Shown piece by piece: positions 60,901 through 64,000 of a stretch of DNA of 64,000 nucleotides. This DNA is from Nymphaea colorata (Eukaryota; Streptophyta; Magnoliopsida; Nymphaeales; Nymphaeaceae): contig NC_045140.1 of the NCBI RefSeq assembly GCF_008831285.2, positions 17,296,370 to 17,360,369 on the forward strand. Reading direction: 5' to 3'. A program made the translations under genes and the position numbers. The notes under the pieces are model-generated. The model saw nothing but the letters and a program-made list of their open reading frames with translations. It ran no database searches and had not been told where the DNA came from. Each line of letters opens with the position of its first letter. The stretch's first letter is position 1.

Positions 60901-63649
60901 AAAGGGCACATTTGTTTAGGATGCTCTGTAGTGTTTGGTTTTTCAGGAATTGGCTGTGATTGAAACTAAGTTGACTTGCAATCAATAGGTTCATGAAAAC
61001 AGCCAATTCTGTTGTTTTCTTTTGCTAGGGTTGAGTTTTGTGTGATAGTTAACTAGTTTTGTCTGACTTTGTTGGTGACTTTCTTTAGTTTATTAAAAAC
61101 CTTATTTCCAGACTAAATGCTTGTAGATATAGGTGCCTACTTATGGTTACGGGCATAATCCTTTTGTCTTTCACCTTGTTTTTTTGTTTATTGCTGCATA
61201 TTTTTGTTTTATTAGTTGGAAAAGTTCTTTGCTAAATTGTTGCTCATTTATGTCCGTTATATTTTAATTCATTGTTGTGATGACTATGGTTCAATATTAT
61301 ATATGCCTTTGCTTTGTCAGCCATTTTCTAACATCTTGCTTTTCTTTTTCTTTAGGTGCATGATGAAAGGGAAATGGACCGTGTCTTAGGAATAGATGGG
61401 ATCAAACTCGTTGGAATCAATAATCGGGATCTTGGTATTTGCATCTACTTCTTCTTAAAAGAAAAATAAGCTGCATGTGTGGTTCAAATGTCAGCGGTGT
61501 TCAGGATCCTTCAAGAAACACATTTTTTAAATATTAAAAGTTGATGTAATTTGGAAAAGAAAAATCTAAATGACTCTGAATGTGAATAAGCCTAAAATTC
61601 TGAAAGGGATGCATAGGTGAAGCTTTGATTTATATCTTAGTGTCAAAATTCAGAGTCATCCTTGCATAATTAGCTTTGTATTTTATAATTCCTTGAACTT
61701 CTGATGGGACTGTAAGAAATCAACAATACATTATGTTAATCAGTGATTCAGTAATGACTAGAGTTTGTGATGCACAATTGTACATACTGTGACCTATTGT
61801 CCTTCCTGATGTTGATCAAAACTAGAAAATTGATCAATTTGCCTCAAGGGGAGATCCAGCAATGCAACTGCTAAGTTTTGGATGGAAGCTTAAAGGGCCT
61901 GATCAAAGTGTTGTATATAAGACCTATAATGGTTAATCTTGGCCTTCAGTTCATTGCACGTGACTTATTTTAGTACCATGGCCAGAGCTTAAACTTCTGG
62001 AAGTGGATATCTTTCTTCCTATCAGAGTGATTTCACCTGTGGTCGTGACTTCCTTGGGACTTCCACTGCAAACTAATGATCTCACCAGGATATTGTGACG
62101 TCCTTTACATGGCGCTAGGATATGTTATTGTGTCCTCTCTGCTGATGGTCCTGAAGCCCTCTATTAGGGAAAGTCGATGTTTTACTACATTGGAGGAGCA
62201 GAGTGTCATAATAGCATTTTGTGACTGAGTTTGGGTTGAAGCTGGTATTTACATGATCTATAGCGTCTTTGTGCATTTCCCCTTCAGCTTTTAGTCATTT
62301 TAGCCACTAAAATGTTAATCCTCCATTGCTATGTGATATTACTGTTGGTGATAGCAAACTCAATCGTTTCATAATTTCATTAGAATACTTATGCACACTT
62401 TTATATCCTTTGACTGTTGTGGGCTGCTATATGCCTTTGGTTATGCGACTTTCTAAAGAAATTCTAGCTTATCGGGACCATCCATCTTATTCCTTTCTGA
62501 GCAGAAACCTTTGACGTTGATATCAGTAATACAAGGAGGCTCCTAGAGGGAGAACGTGGTGAAGTCATTCGCAAGAGGGATATAATTGTCAGTTCCTCCA
62601 CTCCATTTTGTTTAGTTAAATTTGGCTGGTTTATTCACGTACATGTACATGATATACATGTGCTATGTATATGCCTTGCAATAATCTTTCATGGATATGA
62701 CAGAAAAATTGGTTTATGAAGAAATGAGGCCAACTTGTTGATGTGTTCTCTGCTCATCCTGCAGGTTGTTGGGGAGTCTGGGCTGTTTACCCCTGATGAT
62801 ATTGCATATGTGCAGAATGCTGGAGTAAAAGCGGTATCTCTGAATTTTTTTAGCCCATATTTCTTGACCAATTTCTGGAAAAAAAGCTGCTTTAAGCTAA
62901 GAGAGCTACAATATTAGAGGCGGTTAGCTTGTTTCTCCTATAATAGTTATGAACAACAGCTAACGGACTTGGCTAAATCAAGACCTTTTGATTTGATTAG
63001 CCATGTAGACTGCACTGAATTTCTAGGTTTCATGACTTACTGTAATGGACTTTCCCGAAGTCCATAAGAATGCTTATCTTTGGTGGGTATTGTTTGATTG
63101 GATTAGCCATGTAGATTGCAGTGAATTTCTAGGTTTCAAGACTTACTGTAATGGACCTTCCCGAAGTCCATAAGAATGCTTATCTTTGGTGGGTCTTTCA
63201 TCTAGACCATGTCAGACACAAGTATGAAAGAAGCAGATTTAACCTGACATTTTAATTTTTTTCCTCATCGAGGCTTAGCAAAAGCATGAGTGCCTTGTTT
63301 CTGAACAGCACTTAGCAACCTAAGTAATACTACTTTGGATACGGGAACAGAGGAATCCAACTGCTGGACAAGTTGGACGTGGTTTGCATATTTAGCCCAA
63401 TAAGTGCTCATATTCTTAAGAGCATTTTCACCTTTGCACCTATCTGCATCTACCTATGTTCAAGAGATGCCATGTCCAATTTCAGTTGATTGCATACTCT
63501 GCGTGGCTGTGATTAACTGCATAAATAGTGGAATAGTGAAAATAACATGTATTCTGCACTTGCAGGTTCTGGTTGGGGAATCAATCGTGAAGCAGGCTGA
63601 TCCAACCAAAGGAATTACAGGCCTCTTTGGCAAAGATATCTCTCTTTGA
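57959..63649 (+). CDS. IGPS: Indole-3-glycerol-phosphate synthase (IGPS, tryptophan pathway)
   Basis: Ten coding exons give 396 residues: 57959-58117, 58808-59062, 59170-59346, 60127-60201, 60289-60333, 60415-60579, 61356-61434, 62505-62587, 62765-62833, 63566-63649. Every join is GT-AG and in phase. The enzyme closes CdRP to indole-3-glycerol phosphate in tryptophan synthesis, in plastids in plants. TrpC-type barrel motifs appear in order: [14 protein letters not shown] (177-190, with the expected Glu and Lys), [90 protein letters not shown] and [12 protein letters not shown]. The first 50 or so residues lack homology and are Ser/Thr/Arg-rich, consistent with a transit peptide. The plant-specific block [11 protein letters not shown] to [10 protein letters not shown] precedes the barrel. 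AATAAA lies 75 bases after the stop. Confidence 0.96.
60602..60880. mobile_element. MITE-like element rich in GTATCGTA motifs, in IGPS intron 6
   Basis: The left end TGTTGTAAAAAGTGTATCGTA and the right end ACGATACATACAACAC-type sequence (about 60,860-60,880: TATGATACATACAACAC) form an imperfect inverted repeat. Inside, TATCGTA and TACGATA recur, including CGTACGATACA and the palindrome-like CATATCGTACGATATGG. It is non-coding and lies wholly within the intron. Diverged GATACG/TATCGG words near 9,500-9,720 may be related. Confidence 0.6.
62995..63194. repeat. Tandem duplication in IGPS intron 9, 106-bp period
   Basis: Copies at 62,995-63,088 and 63,101-63,194 both run from GATTAGCCATGTAGA to TTATCTTTGGTGGGT with only a few differences, so the duplication is recent. 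Confidence 0.9.
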
Positions 63650-63723
63650 TCTTGGTTATGGTCTTATGGTTATCCATTATAACAGGTCCTTAGTTGCATC
63701 ATGAAATAGATCAATGACAAATC

Positions 63724-63729
63724 AATAAA
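63724..63729 (+). terminator. Polyadenylation signal of the IGPS gene
   Basis: AATAAA in CAATAAAATTCTG, 75 bases beyond the stop codon. It is the best match in the 3' flank. Confidence 0.6.
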
Positions 63730-64000
63730 ATTCTGTTGGCTTATGTCCTAGAACCAAAATATCCAGTTTTATGGTTAAATTTGCAATCAATTGTCCTAAA
63801 ATGAGTACGATACAGTCAGTTCCTGTTCTGGAAACAACCAATTAGAGGTCATGTCATTTGGGTGGATAGTTTTACTCTTCGGTCAAGCATCTAATTTCAA
63901 ATAGAGGTTTCGTTTCAACTTTCATGAATCTCTTAGCATGGGCCGCACGTTTAATGTTTACTATCGTATACAGTTCTTAAGTTGGTGTTTTTCAGATGGG
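63730..64000. other. Right-edge flank beyond IGPS
   Basis: It contains the likely transcript end and the start of the next spacer. No gene is seen. Confidence 0.5.

Overview
This window is nuclear DNA from a flowering plant. The genes are split by many GT-AG introns, often several hundred bases to over 1 kb long. The products are plant proteins: a WEB-family coiled-coil protein, a plant SEC14-type lipid transfer protein, a peroxisomal-type pseudouridine-phosphate glycosidase and an IGPS with a plastid-style N-terminal extension. The intergenic DNA is AT-rich, with small non-autonomous DNA elements and long GA/CT, CA/GT and TA microsatellites. I cannot name the species.

Layout. Bases 1-13,400 hold no complete gene. 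A possible N-terminal exon runs off the left edge on the minus strand; the rest is AT-rich DNA with MITE-like elements and short tandem duplications. Bases 13,483-20,874 (+) encode a SEC14-like protein in 11 coding exons, the first apparently joined through a GC-AG intron. Bases 22,300-33,560 form a segmentally duplicated accessory region with five copies of an unrecognised 67-residue microprotein gene: three intact (24,153, 28,035, 32,571) and two decayed (25,477 and 31,089). Bases 33,680-35,690 are a tandem cluster of five U14 box C/D snoRNA genes behind a promoter with site II, telo-box and TATA elements. Bases 37,292-39,567 (-) encode a WEB-family protein, with a 5' leader probably reaching to about 41,850. 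Bases 42,000-48,600 are gene-poor. Bases 48,894-56,236 (+) encode pseudouridine-5'-phosphate glycosidase in 12 exons. Bases 57,959-63,649 (+) encode indole-3-glycerol-phosphate synthase in 10 exons.

The conserved genes look like unrelated housekeeping genes that happen to be neighbours: lipid transfer, blue-light chloroplast movement, nucleoside catabolism, tryptophan synthesis and rRNA maturation. The most unusual content is the microprotein array. Its three intact copies keep identical length, start, stop and three cysteines, while third codon positions and flanks diverge. I do not recognise the family. The second notable item is the five-copy U14 array. No LTR element or other virus-like fossil was recognised.
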